Origin: Phormidesmis sp963710175
Lineage (GTDB): Bacteria; Cyanobacteriota; Cyanobacteriia; Phormidesmidales; Phormidesmidaceae
Assembly: GCA_963710175.1 (NCBI GenBank)
Contig: CAVPZC010000002.1
Span: 496,001 to 560,000, forward strand
Direction: 5' to 3'
DNA length: 64,000 bases
Both the position numbers and the translations under genes were made by a program. Shown here in pieces: positions 41,672-50,077 of the stretch; the first letter of the stretch is position 1; every line of letters begins with the position of its first letter. The notes under the pieces were generated by a model that was not told the origin of the DNA, made no database searches, and saw nothing but the letters and a program-made list of their open reading frames with translations.

Positions 41672-42745
41672 TTACAGATTTTTACCCGCCTTAGCGCCCC
41701 CCATTAGGTACAGCAGAGCCATCCGCACCGCTACGCCGCTAGCGACCTGCTGAGAGACCAGGCTCAGCTGCGGATCGTCCATCAGGTCGGAGGTGATTTC
41801 GACCCCCCGATTGGTCGGGCCTGGGTGCAGAACTTTGACGTGGGGTGAGCAGTGCTGGAGGCGATCGCGCGTGATCCCAAACCGCTGATGATACTCCCGT
41901 AGGCTGGGCAGCAGGTGATCGCTCATACGTTCTTTTTGCAGCCGCAGTGCCATTACAAAGTCGGCATTTTTGAGCGCTGACTCTAGCTGCCAGTGAATAA
42001 ATACCCGGCGCGGCACAGGGCCTGCGGATGTCTCTAGCGGCCTTGAAAAGGCTTCGGCAAAGGCTTTGGGTAGCAGCGTTGGCGGCGCTGCCAAATGCAC
42101 CTCAGCGCCACAGGCCGTCAGGCTCCACAGATTAGAGCGGGCGACCCGCGAGTGCAAAATATCGCCTACAATCGCCACCTTTCTGCCCCGCAAATCAGCA
42201 ATCGTCGGCTGCTCCCCCCCAGACGAATTGCTGAGCGAATTACTGAGCGAATTACTGAGCGAATTACTGAGCGAGTTGCAAATAGTCAATAGATCTAGCA
42301 GGGCCTGAGAAGGGTGCTCGTGCTGGCCGTCTCCGGCATTGAGCACGCCCACACCCGCGCCGAGTCGGTCCATCTCCTGAGCGATCGTCGTGGGTACCCC
42401 AGCCCCCCGATGTCGGATTACCATCAGGTCGGTGCCCATCGCCAGGTAGGTTTTTGCCGTATCTAAAATGGTTTCACCTTTAGCAAGTGAAGAGCTGCCC
42501 GCTGAAAAGTTAAGCGTGTCAGCCGACAGGCGCTTAGCGGCAAGCTCAAAACTGCTGCGGGTGCGGGTGGAGGGCTCAAAAAAAAGATTGGCCACGACCT
42601 GGCCCTGAAGCGTGGGCACTTTTTTGGTGCGCCGCGAGAGCACGCCTTGAAAGCTGAGCGCCGTTTGCAAAACACTCTCATATTCAGCGGGCGTGAAGTC
42701 TGCTAAGGAAAGAATATGGCGTCGATGCCAGGGGAAGGTATTCAT
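41672..42745 (-). CDS. pyrB: Aspartate carbamoyltransferase catalytic subunit
   Basis: 357 residues, about 20 more than the usual 330-340. It condenses carbamoyl phosphate with aspartate in the committed step of pyrimidine synthesis. The carbamoyl-phosphate site STRTRSSFE, SSLAKGE, HPSQALLDL and the aspartate-domain HPGPTNRG are all present. The extra length is due in part to an in-frame NSLS tetrapeptide repeated four times (about residues 158-173), right after the DLLTICNSL helix and before a GGEQPTIADLRG segment. The insertion lies in a surface loop before the hinge, so activity is probably kept. Confidence 0.96.
   Translation of the reverse strand: MNTFPWHRRHILSLADFTPAEYESVLQTALSFQGVLSRRTKKVPTLQGQVVANLFFEPSTRTRSSFELAAKRLSADTLNFSAGSSSLAKGETILDTAKTYLAMGTDLMVIRHRGAGVPTTIAQEMDRLGAGVGVLNAGDGQHEHPSQALLDLLTICNSLSNSLSNSLSNSLSNSSGGEQPTIADLRGRKVAIVGDILHSRVARSNLWSLTACGAEVHLAAPPTLLPKAFAEAFSRPLETSAGPVPRRVFIHWQLESALKNADFVMALRLQKERMSDHLLPSLREYHQRFGITRDRLQHCSPHVKVLHPGPTNRGVEITSDLMDDPQLSLVSQQVASGVAVRMALLYLMGGAKAGKNL
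42226..42273 (-). repeat. 12-base tandem repeat in pyrB (four copies)
   Basis: Four copies of GAATTACTGAGC on the plus strand (the first with GAATTGCTGAGC), encoding NSLS x4 in PyrB on the minus strand. Copies two to four are identical, so expansion is recent. Unit length is a multiple of three, so the frame is preserved. Confidence 0.9.
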
Positions 42746-42881
42746 ACGGCCAGTTCACTGCCCAGGAGAGCGTTTAGACGGCCCAAAAGCTTGGCAAATT
42801 GGCACATGATAGAGACAGGGCAGACATCCATTTTGTAGGATAAGAGTATATTTAATAGTGCTGTATTCAGTATTTCGTCAG

Positions 42882-43511
42882 ATGGTTCGGTTGCCAAAAC
42901 GTTCTTCCAAGCAAGTTGCTGGAGCTACCCCCTTCAAGCTTACTAATACTTGCGTCACCGGTCTCGCCCTGACGCTCGCTCTGATCATGGCAGGCTGTGC
43001 GACCGCGCCAGATGAAGTGGTCGTAGAACCGTCTCCTAGCTCTACCCCTGAAGCCGTAGAGACGCCCAAGCAAACCCCGCCGCCGACTGAAACCCCCGAC
43101 AAGCCTCAGCCGGTTGAGGTTCAGCCCGATGGCCAGGCAGATGGCGCTAAGCAGCCCAATGGCGAGATGGTGACTGTCTCGGTCTACACCATTGACAATC
43201 AGTGCAATGATTTTGTCGAACAGGCAGTACAGGTGCCCAACGAAGGGGCGATCACTGAGGCTGTCGGCGAAGCCATGAGCGGACTCGACTACAACGCTTT
43301 TAAGCTGGAGGGCTATCAGGTCAACATCAACGGCGGTACTGCCACGGTGGACATGCAGCTCGCGCCGAGTTCGCAGCGTCAGTTTATCTCGCTCTCTAGC
43401 TGTGAGCAGCGATCGCTCTTCGGCAGCGTTGAAAAAACCCTGCTCAACAATACCGACTGGGATGTTACCGCCGTCAAGTTTACGAACAACGGTAAAGAGA
43501 TTCTGCTCTAG
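42882..43511 (+). CDS. GerMN-domain lipoprotein
   Basis: 209 residues from the ATG at 42882; a GTG eight codons earlier is also possible. Hydrophobic core VTGLALTLALIMAGC ends in a lipobox, so the protein should be membrane-anchored at Cys 36. A Pro/Thr/Glu-rich spacer follows (SSTPEAVETPKQTPPPTETP). The C-terminal 115 residues (VTVSVYTIDNQCNDFVEQAV, EAVGEAMSGLD, VNINGGTATVDMQLAP, GSVEKTLLNNTDWDVTAVKF) fit the GerMN (sporulation/germination) domain, widespread in cyanobacteria where no sporulation occurs. Periplasmic. Function unknown. Confidence 0.8.
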   Translation: MVRLPKRSSKQVAGATPFKLTNTCVTGLALTLALIMAGCATAPDEVVVEPSPSSTPEAVETPKQTPPPTETPDKPQPVEVQPDGQADGAKQPNGEMVTVSVYTIDNQCNDFVEQAVQVPNEGAITEAVGEAMSGLDYNAFKLEGYQVNINGGTATVDMQLAPSSQRQFISLSSCEQRSLFGSVEKTLLNNTDWDVTAVKFTNNGKEILL

Positions 43512-43548
43512 TACGGTCTCTCAATCTGCGGTCTCTCATGCCATCCTC

Positions 43549-44163
43549 TCACCGCTTAGAGACCGCTAGAGAGTCTTTCAAGTACCAGCGCCACGGACGC
43601 TCAGCAGCTTTGGTAATGCCAATGCGAGTCGTCTGCATAATTTCCTGGGCGCTCACGGGGCGGCCATGCTCTAGCCACAGGCCGCTTTCGGGATGGTAGC
43701 GATCGCCATCCAAGGCCCGGTCAATCTCTAGCGCTCGGCACAGTTTCCCCGGCCCGGCTGCTACGCGGTGGGGCTTTTGGCTGTACTTAGGATCGAGCGG
43801 CGGCATCTCCCACAGATCCAGCGCGCGAATCAGCACAGCGCTGCCGGTACCTGGGGCTTCGGTAACAACGTTCAGGCAGTGGTACATGCCGTAGATCAGG
43901 TACACATAGCTGTGTCCTGGTGGGCCAAACATCGCAGCGTTGCGCGGACTCTGGCCTCTGTAGGCATGGCAGGCCGGATCATCTGGGGCGTAGGCTTCGG
44001 TTTCGACGATAGTGCCGCGAATGAGGGGGCCGCGGGGCAGCTGCCGGGCAAGTGTGCAGCCGATTAGATCGGGGGCGACTTCTACTGAGGGGCGATCGCA
44101 CCAGTCCCCCTGAATTAACGCTGCCGAGCGAGTCACGATTTGACTGTCATCACAATTTGTCAT
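43549..44163 (-). CDS. DNA-3-methyladenine glycosylase (AAG/MPG family)
   Basis: 204 residues, typical length. Removes alkylated purines such as 3-methyladenine and hypoxanthine in base excision repair. Seen: DLIGCTLARQL, the catalytic-Glu motif IVETEAYAPDD, HAYRGQSPRNAAMFGPPGHS, the DNA-intercalating YVYLIYGMYHCLNVVT, AVLIRAL and GPGKLCRAL, where the last motif contacts the flipped base. Monocistronic, convergent with the GerMN gene with a 37-base gap. Confidence 0.94.
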   Translation of the reverse strand: MTNCDDSQIVTRSAALIQGDWCDRPSVEVAPDLIGCTLARQLPRGPLIRGTIVETEAYAPDDPACHAYRGQSPRNAAMFGPPGHSYVYLIYGMYHCLNVVTEAPGTGSAVLIRALDLWEMPPLDPKYSQKPHRVAAGPGKLCRALEIDRALDGDRYHPESGLWLEHGRPVSAQEIMQTTRIGITKAAERPWRWYLKDSLAVSKR

Positions 44164-44258
44164 AAACCATTAAGAATCAACATGTCATCAGAGCAAGTTG
44201 TTAGGATCAGTGCTGACGTAATTTTTTGAGGAGCCTGTCAAGGCTGCAAACGTTTTTT

Positions 44259-44381
44259 ATGGACATTAAGCTCGTACTCTTTTTACTAACCGGCCTATTT
44301 GCCACCTGCTGCCTATTCTTTGGCACCCGCAACGGCTTTTACGACTCCAAAGACTATCACGGCAATGGCTCTGCTCATTAA
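44259..44381 (+). CDS. 40-aa single-pass membrane protein, conserved-looking in cyanobacteria
   Basis: Reads MDIKLVLFLLTGLFATCCLF, then FGTRNGFYDSKDYHGNGSAH. One transmembrane helix at 4-21 is followed by an aromatic, polar tail with FGTRNGFYDS and DYHGNGSAH. A GAGGAG motif lies about 20 bases upstream, farther than usual for a ribosome site. The tail resembles other small cyanobacterial membrane proteins, and the clean helix-plus-tail design makes a chance ORF unlikely. It may be a photosynthetic-membrane small subunit, but I cannot name one. Confidence 0.65.
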   Translation: MDIKLVLFLLTGLFATCCLFFGTRNGFYDSKDYHGNGSAH

Positions 44382-44420
44382 CTGTCCTATTATTTGCCCA
44401 GCGAACCGCCCATTGAATTG

Positions 44421-44456
44421 GCCAGACAACTGCCCAGACAACTGCCCAGACAATTG
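44421..44456 (+). repeat. 12-base tandem repeat upstream of beta-CASP gene (three copies)
   Basis: Three copies of CCAGACAACTGC-type units (gccagacaactg, cccagacaactg, cccagacaattg). It lies 14 bases before the GTG start of the next gene and leaves no room for a normal ribosome site. The same length of unit occurs in pyrB. Confidence 0.8.
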
Positions 44457-44470
44457 CTTAGAGACTGCCC

Positions 44471-46174
44471 GTGACTGAGCTGTCCTGCCTGCCTTACAGT
44501 GTCGGCTACCAAGACGAAGGGGTCTGTCTGAGCATTCAGATTGGCCCCTACTCTATTTTGCTCGACTGCGGCCTTGCTGACATTACGGCGCTGCGAGAAG
44601 AAGCTGCCGACTTTGTCTTTTGTAGCCACGCACACACAGACCACATCAGAGGACTGCTGCCGCTGCACCGGGCCTTTCCCCATTTGCCCATCTTCAGTAG
44701 CGATATTACTGCTCGGCTACTGCCGCTAAATTGGCCTGACCAGGAAGACACCAGGTTTTGTCGCTCGCTGCCTTGGCGATCGCCGGTAGAGCTAGCGCCG
44801 GGGCTGACGGTCAGGCTGTGGCCAGCAGGTCACCTGCCAGGGGCAGCCTGCTTTCTCATCACCTACAAAACGCCTCAGCGCGCCTACAGCGTTTTTTATT
44901 CGGGCGACTGCTTTTTATCCAACGGGCGATTGGTGGATGGTTTGCCCCTGGCAGAGCTGCGCAACCTCAAGCCCGATGTTCTGATTATTGAAGGCAGCTA
45001 CGGCACAGAGCGGCACCCGCACCGCAAACAGCAGGAAAATTATCTGGTAGAGCGCCTGAGCAAGGCGCTGGCCAATCATGGGCGAGCGGTCTTTCCCAGC
45101 CCGCTATTAGGATTGGGACAAGAGCTGCTGATGCTGCTGCGCAGCCATCACCACTTCACCGGTCAGCCGATAGATATTTGGGTTGATCCCCTAGTTGCAT
45201 TGGGCTGCGATGCTTACTTGGGTGCGCTTTCGTCGCTGCCATCCACCGTTCAAAATTTTGCTCAGCACCAGCCTCTATTTTGGGATGAGCGGGTGTTGCC
45301 GCGCGTCAGGCGACTAGGTGTGAGCGTTTCTCCAGAAGACCTGTCGGCAGGAGAAGACCCAGCTATTTTGATTGTTCATCCGGCCACACATCCTGGCGTT
45401 TACTGTCAGGCGGGTCTGGCAGACTGGACGGTCTTTGTCCCGGATCTAGAAGATATTCCGCTGTGGCAGGGGCAGCTCTCAGATCCGCTGAATAGCCCGC
45501 TAGACAGTCAATTGAACCGGCGCTGGCAACCTTTTGACTGGCTGGCAGAAATGCAGTCAATGCTGGCAGATACTTCTCCAGAAGAAGAATCGGTAGACAA
45601 AGCTGCGGTAGAGCACTACATGCTTACCAGTCACAGCGACGGCGGCGGCACTACCCAGCTCATTCACAACCTGCGCCCCCAGCACGTCATCTTTGTGCAC
45701 GGCGACCCTAAGCAGCTCACCGATCTGGCCAGTTTAGAGGCGCTGCAAAGCCGCTATCAGCTCCACCTGCCTACCGCTGCCCAACCGATTGATCTGCCGC
45801 TAGCAGAGTCGTTTTGGCAGCCTGCACCACCGCGCGAAAACCTCTACGAGGGCGAAGTAGATACTTCTACTGAAGGAGTAACACTAACGCTGCCAACCAG
45901 CCTGGAAAGCGACCCCCGCTGGCTACAGCTGGCTGATACGGGCATTGTAGAAGCTAGCTGGCAGGGCGACCAGCTGGTGGTTCGAGGGCTCAATCAGCAG
46001 GAGCTGATGCAGGTAACGCCTCGCGACCCGGCGGCAGCAGGCCAAACCTGCTATTACTGCCGACATTTGCGCGGTCAGCGGTGCCGCAATCCGGAGTCCC
46101 CGCTGGTTGGACTGCAAGTGACTTCTGAGGGATCTTGCGCTGTGTTTGAGCGCTCCAGCCGGACGTTGAGATAG
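44471..46174 (+). CDS. MBL-fold metallo-hydrolase with beta-CASP-like domain (RNA-processing exonuclease type)
   Basis: 567 residues from a GTG. The zinc motif HAHTDH is at 53-58. Later metal ligands follow in the WPAGHLPGAAC and YSGDCF motifs, as in CPSF/RNase J relatives. The middle (EGSYGTERHPHRKQQENYLV and LGLGQELLMLLR) fits the beta-CASP region, and HSDGGGTTQLIHNLRPQHVIFVHG is the restored final His motif. A C-terminal extension of 130 residues carries CYYCRHLRGQRCRNP, a CxxC-(x8)-C zinc-binding-like cluster. RNA or DNA processing is the likely role. A GQLSDPLNSPLDSQLN stretch near 335 looks like decayed repeat-derived sequence. Confidence 0.88.
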   Translation: MTELSCLPYSVGYQDEGVCLSIQIGPYSILLDCGLADITALREEAADFVFCSHAHTDHIRGLLPLHRAFPHLPIFSSDITARLLPLNWPDQEDTRFCRSLPWRSPVELAPGLTVRLWPAGHLPGAACFLITYKTPQRAYSVFYSGDCFLSNGRLVDGLPLAELRNLKPDVLIIEGSYGTERHPHRKQQENYLVERLSKALANHGRAVFPSPLLGLGQELLMLLRSHHHFTGQPIDIWVDPLVALGCDAYLGALSSLPSTVQNFAQHQPLFWDERVLPRVRRLGVSVSPEDLSAGEDPAILIVHPATHPGVYCQAGLADWTVFVPDLEDIPLWQGQLSDPLNSPLDSQLNRRWQPFDWLAEMQSMLADTSPEEESVDKAAVEHYMLTSHSDGGGTTQLIHNLRPQHVIFVHGDPKQLTDLASLEALQSRYQLHLPTAAQPIDLPLAESFWQPAPPRENLYEGEVDTSTEGVTLTLPTSLESDPRWLQLADTGIVEASWQGDQLVVRGLNQQELMQVTPRDPAAAGQTCYYCRHLRGQRCRNPESPLVGLQVTSEGSCAVFERSSRTLR

Positions 46175-46200
46175 GGGCGAACTGCGAGGTGATTGTCTGA

Positions 46201-47046
46201 GTGACCTTTTGGTATGGTGGCGATCTGTTTGAAGAGAATGCGCTCAGCAGTGCACAGTTCTTACCCTTAGACGGGGCGGGGCTGCGGTTTGGGGCGACGG
46301 TCTTTACTACGCTACGAGTGTATGGAGAAAATTTGCACCATCCGCTGACTCAGTGGCAGGGGCACTGCGATCGCCTTACCCAATCCATCCAGCAATTCGA
46401 CTGGACTTCCCCTCACTGGCCCAGTGTCTACCGGGGCTGCCAGCAGCTCAAAAGCCGCTACCCAATCTTGCGAATTACGCTCTTTCCCGATGGCCGCGAA
46501 TGGATTACGGGCCGGGCGCTGCCGCCTCAGTTAACCGCTCAGCAGCAGACCGGCGTTACTTGCTGGGTGGCTCCGCCTGACTATGCTCGCAGCTTGCCTG
46601 CCCACAAGACCGGCAACTACTTAGCCTGCTGGCTGGCTCAACAGCAGGCTCAACGTCACGGCGCTCGCGACGCTATTTTGTCGAATGCTCAGGGCGAGTG
46701 GCTAGAAACTACTACGGGTAATCTCTGGGGCTGGGCTAAGGGTCAATGGTGGACGCCGGTTGGCAATCAGAGTTTGCCTGGGCTGATGAGAGACCAGCTC
46801 ATCCGGGTCCTAGCGGCGGCGGGGCAGCCAGTCAGCTGCCAGCTTTGGACCCCAGAGCAGGTGATGGGGTTCGAGGCGATCGCCTACAGCAACTGCGCCG
46901 TCCAGCTTTTGCCGATTCACACAATTCTGAACGGGGCGACTACACTAGAATATAACTCTCAACACGCCAGTATCAGAGCATTGCAGGAACGGTTAGCCGA
47001 TTTGGAAGCCAACGAAATAGCAATGCCCCAGGCAGCTGATTCCTGA
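46201..47046 (+). CDS. PLP-dependent class IV aminotransferase (4-amino-4-deoxychorismate lyase-like)
   Basis: 281 residues from a GTG. Fold type IV layout: DGAGLRFGATVFTTLRVYG at the N-terminus, the Schiff-base Lys in PAHKTGNYLACWLA, ARDAILSNAQGEWLETTTGN with the phosphate-binding TTGN, and PGLMRDQLIRVL. Most similar by pattern to PabC, which makes 4-aminobenzoate for folate, though branched-chain aminotransferase-like members share these motifs. 26 bases behind the beta-CASP gene in the same direction and 90 bases ahead of ftsH. Confidence 0.87.
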   Translation: MTFWYGGDLFEENALSSAQFLPLDGAGLRFGATVFTTLRVYGENLHHPLTQWQGHCDRLTQSIQQFDWTSPHWPSVYRGCQQLKSRYPILRITLFPDGREWITGRALPPQLTAQQQTGVTCWVAPPDYARSLPAHKTGNYLACWLAQQQAQRHGARDAILSNAQGEWLETTTGNLWGWAKGQWWTPVGNQSLPGLMRDQLIRVLAAAGQPVSCQLWTPEQVMGFEAIAYSNCAVQLLPIHTILNGATTLEYNSQHASIRALQERLADLEANEIAMPQAADS

Positions 47047-47136
47047 AAATGAGTTAACATAAGTTAATAACACAGGATTTAACACTAGCTCCCAGACTAG
47101 GCGTCCTCACACAACCACTTAGGAGGCTTTCCCCCG

Positions 47137-48978
47137 GTGAACAAACGCTGGAGAAACGCGGGTCTTTACGTATTACTCGTCGTCGTCGTGATTGCTTTGG
47201 CAACCACATTTTTTGATCAACCCCGTGTCGAGACCCAGTCTTGGCGCTACAGCAAATTCCTTACCGAAGTTCAGCAGGGCCGCATCGAAAGCGTGGCCGT
47301 TAGCTCGGACAAGTCTCAGGCCCGCTTTGCCGCTCCTGACGGCACTGGCCGAATCGTCGTAAATCTGCCGCCAGACCCCGCTCTAGTCGAGACTCTGACC
47401 AGTAACAATGTCGATATCTCGGTGCAGCCGACCCAAGATGAAAGTGCTTTGGTACGGGTATTTAGCGCACTAATTATTCCCGTGCTGCTGCTGGTAGCCC
47501 TGTTCTTCTTGTTCCGCCGCGCTTCAAATGGGCCAGGCAGCCAGGCGATGAACTTTGGCAAGTCCAAAGCCAGAGTGCAGATGGAGCCGCAGACCCAGGT
47601 AACCTTTGGCGATGTCGCGGGAATTGACCAGGCAAAGCTAGAGCTAGCCGAAGTCGTAGACTTTTTGAAGAATGCTGACCGCTTTACGGCGATCGGGGCC
47701 AAAATTCCCAAAGGCGTGCTGTTAGTTGGTCCGCCAGGAACCGGTAAAACGCTGCTTGCCAAAGCCGTTGCCGGTGAAGCTGGCGTACCTTTCTTTTCAA
47801 TCTCTGGTTCTGAATTCGTAGAGATGTTCGTCGGTGTTGGTGCTTCTAGAGTGCGCGATCTGTTCGAGCAGGCCAAGTCTAACGCGCCCTGTATCGTATT
47901 TATTGATGAGATTGACGCAGTCGGTCGTCAGCGCGGGGCTGGACTGGGCGGCGGTAACGATGAGCGTGAGCAAACGCTGAACCAGCTGCTGACCGAGATG
48001 GACGGCTTTGAAGGCAATACAGGCATCATCATCATCGCCGCGACTAACCGGCCTGATGTGTTAGATGCGGCGCTGCTGCGCCCCGGTCGATTCGACCGCC
48101 AGGTGGTGGTAGATCGCCCCGACTACGCGGGTCGCTTAGAAATTCTCAACGTGCACTCCCGGGGCAAGACATTCTCTAAGGATGTCGACTTGGAGAAAAT
48201 TGCTCGCCGGACGCCAGGCTTTACAGGCGCAGACCTGTCTAACCTGCTGAACGAAGCGGCAATTTTAGCGGCGCGGCGCAACCTCACCGAAATCTCGATG
48301 GACGAGGTGAATGACGCGATCGATAGAGTGCTCGCTGGCCCAGAAAAGAAAGACCGGGTAATGAGCGAAAAGCGCAAGACACTGGTGGCTTACCACGAAG
48401 CAGGCCATGCTTTGGTAGGCGCGCTGATGCCTGACTATGATCCTGTCCAAAAAATCAGCATCATTCCTCGCGGTAGAGCGGGCGGACTCACCTGGTTTAC
48501 CCCCAGTGAAGAGCGCCTGGAGTCGGGGCTATATTCTCGCTCCTACCTGCAAAACCAGATGGCGGTTGCCTTAGGTGGCCGGTTGGCTGAGGAAATTGTC
48601 TTTGGCGATGAGGAAGTGACAACTGGCGCTTCTAACGATTTGCAGCAGGTGGCTCGGGTCGCCCGCCAAATGGTGACTCGCTTCGGCATGAGCGATGTAC
48701 TAGGGCCAGTGGCACTAGGTCGTCAGCAGGGTAACCCCTTCTTGGGCCGTGATATTGCTAGCGAGCGCGACTTTTCTGAACAGACGGCTGCCTCAATTGA
48801 CGCAGAAGTCCGGATACTGGTAGACCAGGCATACACCCGCTGTAAGACGGTGCTGGTTAACAACCGTCATATCTTGGATAAGCTGGCTGACATGCTGGTA
48901 GATAAGGAAACGGTTGACTCAGAAGAGCTACAAAACCTGCTGGCAACTAACGATGTAGAGATGGCCAGCATTGCGTAA
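47137..48978 (+). CDS. ftsH: ATP-dependent zinc metalloprotease FtsH
   Basis: 613 residues, starting at a GTG behind a clear TAGGAGG ribosome site. Membrane-bound AAA protease that degrades damaged membrane proteins; in cyanobacteria several paralogues act in photosystem II repair or iron regulation, and I cannot tell which one this is. Two transmembrane helices (about 8-24 and 108-126) flank a periplasmic/lumenal loop. Walker A GPPGTGKT at 198-205, second region of homology TNRPDVLDAALLRPGRFDR, zinc motif HEAGH at 420-424 and the third ligand Asp in the ERDFSEQTAASID segment. A terminator follows the stop. Confidence 0.97.
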   Translation: MNKRWRNAGLYVLLVVVVIALATTFFDQPRVETQSWRYSKFLTEVQQGRIESVAVSSDKSQARFAAPDGTGRIVVNLPPDPALVETLTSNNVDISVQPTQDESALVRVFSALIIPVLLLVALFFLFRRASNGPGSQAMNFGKSKARVQMEPQTQVTFGDVAGIDQAKLELAEVVDFLKNADRFTAIGAKIPKGVLLVGPPGTGKTLLAKAVAGEAGVPFFSISGSEFVEMFVGVGASRVRDLFEQAKSNAPCIVFIDEIDAVGRQRGAGLGGGNDEREQTLNQLLTEMDGFEGNTGIIIIAATNRPDVLDAALLRPGRFDRQVVVDRPDYAGRLEILNVHSRGKTFSKDVDLEKIARRTPGFTGADLSNLLNEAAILAARRNLTEISMDEVNDAIDRVLAGPEKKDRVMSEKRKTLVAYHEAGHALVGALMPDYDPVQKISIIPRGRAGGLTWFTPSEERLESGLYSRSYLQNQMAVALGGRLAEEIVFGDEEVTTGASNDLQQVARVARQMVTRFGMSDVLGPVALGRQQGNPFLGRDIASERDFSEQTAASIDAEVRILVDQAYTRCKTVLVNNRHILDKLADMLVDKETVDSEELQNLLATNDVEMASIA

Positions 48979-49051
48979 CGCTCTCTTCAGCTGAGGGTGG
49001 CTAGTCAACGACGGTCTGAGCAACTACTGCGACAGACGTTTTATATCTGCT

Positions 49052-49093
49052 CAAGAGCCGTTCTTTTGTGATTGTAAAGGACGGCTCTTTTAT
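49052..49093 (+). terminator. Rho-independent terminator behind ftsH
   Basis: Stem AGAGCCGTTCTTT (49054-49066) with AAAGGACGGCTCT (49076-49088), 13 pairs with one G-T, loop of nine bases, then TTTTAT. An A tract precedes the stem weakly, so it may act mainly for ftsH. Confidence 0.85.
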
Positions 49094-49286
49094 GTCGTGT
49101 GTCTTTGCAGCCGCTATTGACTGGTTCGTTGCGATCGCCACAGCAGCGCGATGATTTCTCGAACGCCTTTCGACGGCACTCGATGCTTAACTTGTCACTA
49201 AAGGGGCTATCGAGTAGGATTGGGGCGACTAGCGCCAAGAGCATTATGCTCTCTTGGCAGAAACTGCTCACAGCGGCGCAAAGCCT

Positions 49287-49952
49287 ATGAAACAGCGAGG
49301 TTATCTTATTATCCTGAGCGCCTGTTTTGTGATCACAGCTTGTCGGAGTGACATTGGCAGTACACCGACGCCGCCCGCCTCTGATTTAAATCAGGAAAGC
49401 TCAGAAAGCGCTTTACCAGACCAGGTAAGTAGTCAGAATGAAACTCCCAGTCCGTCTCTATCGGATGAATCTACAGGTTCAGACTTGGCGAACTCTTCTC
49501 AGCTCGATACGGGTAGCGCTTTAACCGCTAGCGTCAGCGACTTGGACGGGCTGGTTACCGACTTAGATGGGCGAGTAACTGAGACAGAAATTATTGTCGA
49601 TCTGCCTGCCGACGTTCTCTTCGACTTTGACAAGGCCAATATTCGCCCGGACGCCGTGCCTACGTTACAAAAGCTGGCGCGTCTAATTAGCAGCGTGGAT
49701 AGCAAAAGTGTTCAGGTCAACGGTCATACCGACTCAAAAGGCTCAGACGATTATAATATGGAGCTTTCTCAGCGTCGGGCTGAGTCGGTAGGAGCGTGGC
49801 TCATTGCAAAGGGAGGGACGGAAGCAGGTCGCTTGCAGACAGTAGGCTATGGCGAAACTAAACCCGCTGCTAGCAATGAACTGCCCAGCGGAGCAGATGA
49901 CCCAGAGGGGCGGGCTAAAAATCGTCGGGTTGAGATTATTATCCTGAAGTAG
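49287..49952 (+). CDS. OmpA-family peptidoglycan-binding lipoprotein
   Basis: 221 residues from the ATG at 49287 (MKQRGYLIILSACFVITAC). The lipobox is ITAC with Cys 19; a second candidate Cys is at 13. A Ser/Thr/Pro-rich linker follows, then a short coiled region SVSDLDGLVTDLDGRVTETE. The C-terminal OmpA domain begins LPADVLFDFDKANIRPDAVP and has VNGHTDSKGSDDYNMELSQR, RAESVGAWL and KNRRVEIIIL, including the Asp and Arg that grip diaminopimelate in peptidoglycan. Anchors outer or inner membrane to the wall. Confidence 0.92.
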   Translation: MKQRGYLIILSACFVITACRSDIGSTPTPPASDLNQESSESALPDQVSSQNETPSPSLSDESTGSDLANSSQLDTGSALTASVSDLDGLVTDLDGRVTETEIIVDLPADVLFDFDKANIRPDAVPTLQKLARLISSVDSKSVQVNGHTDSKGSDDYNMELSQRRAESVGAWLIAKGGTEAGRLQTVGYGETKPAASNELPSGADDPEGRAKNRRVEIIILK

Positions 49953-50077
49953 GGTGCATAGCTAAGTAAGCCGTTATTCAGAGTTTGAGCAAAGCCCATA
50001 CATGGCGGTTGCCAGGCTAGCTGACACATTGACATCAGATCTGTGCCACCAGATCTACGCCACCAGAGAGGAAGAAT

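Noticed and set aside
42226..42273. Possible CRISPR-like array (regular repeats)
   Set aside because: The 12-base units are contiguous, with no spacers, and are translated in PyrB. No CRISPR array or cas gene was found anywhere in the window.
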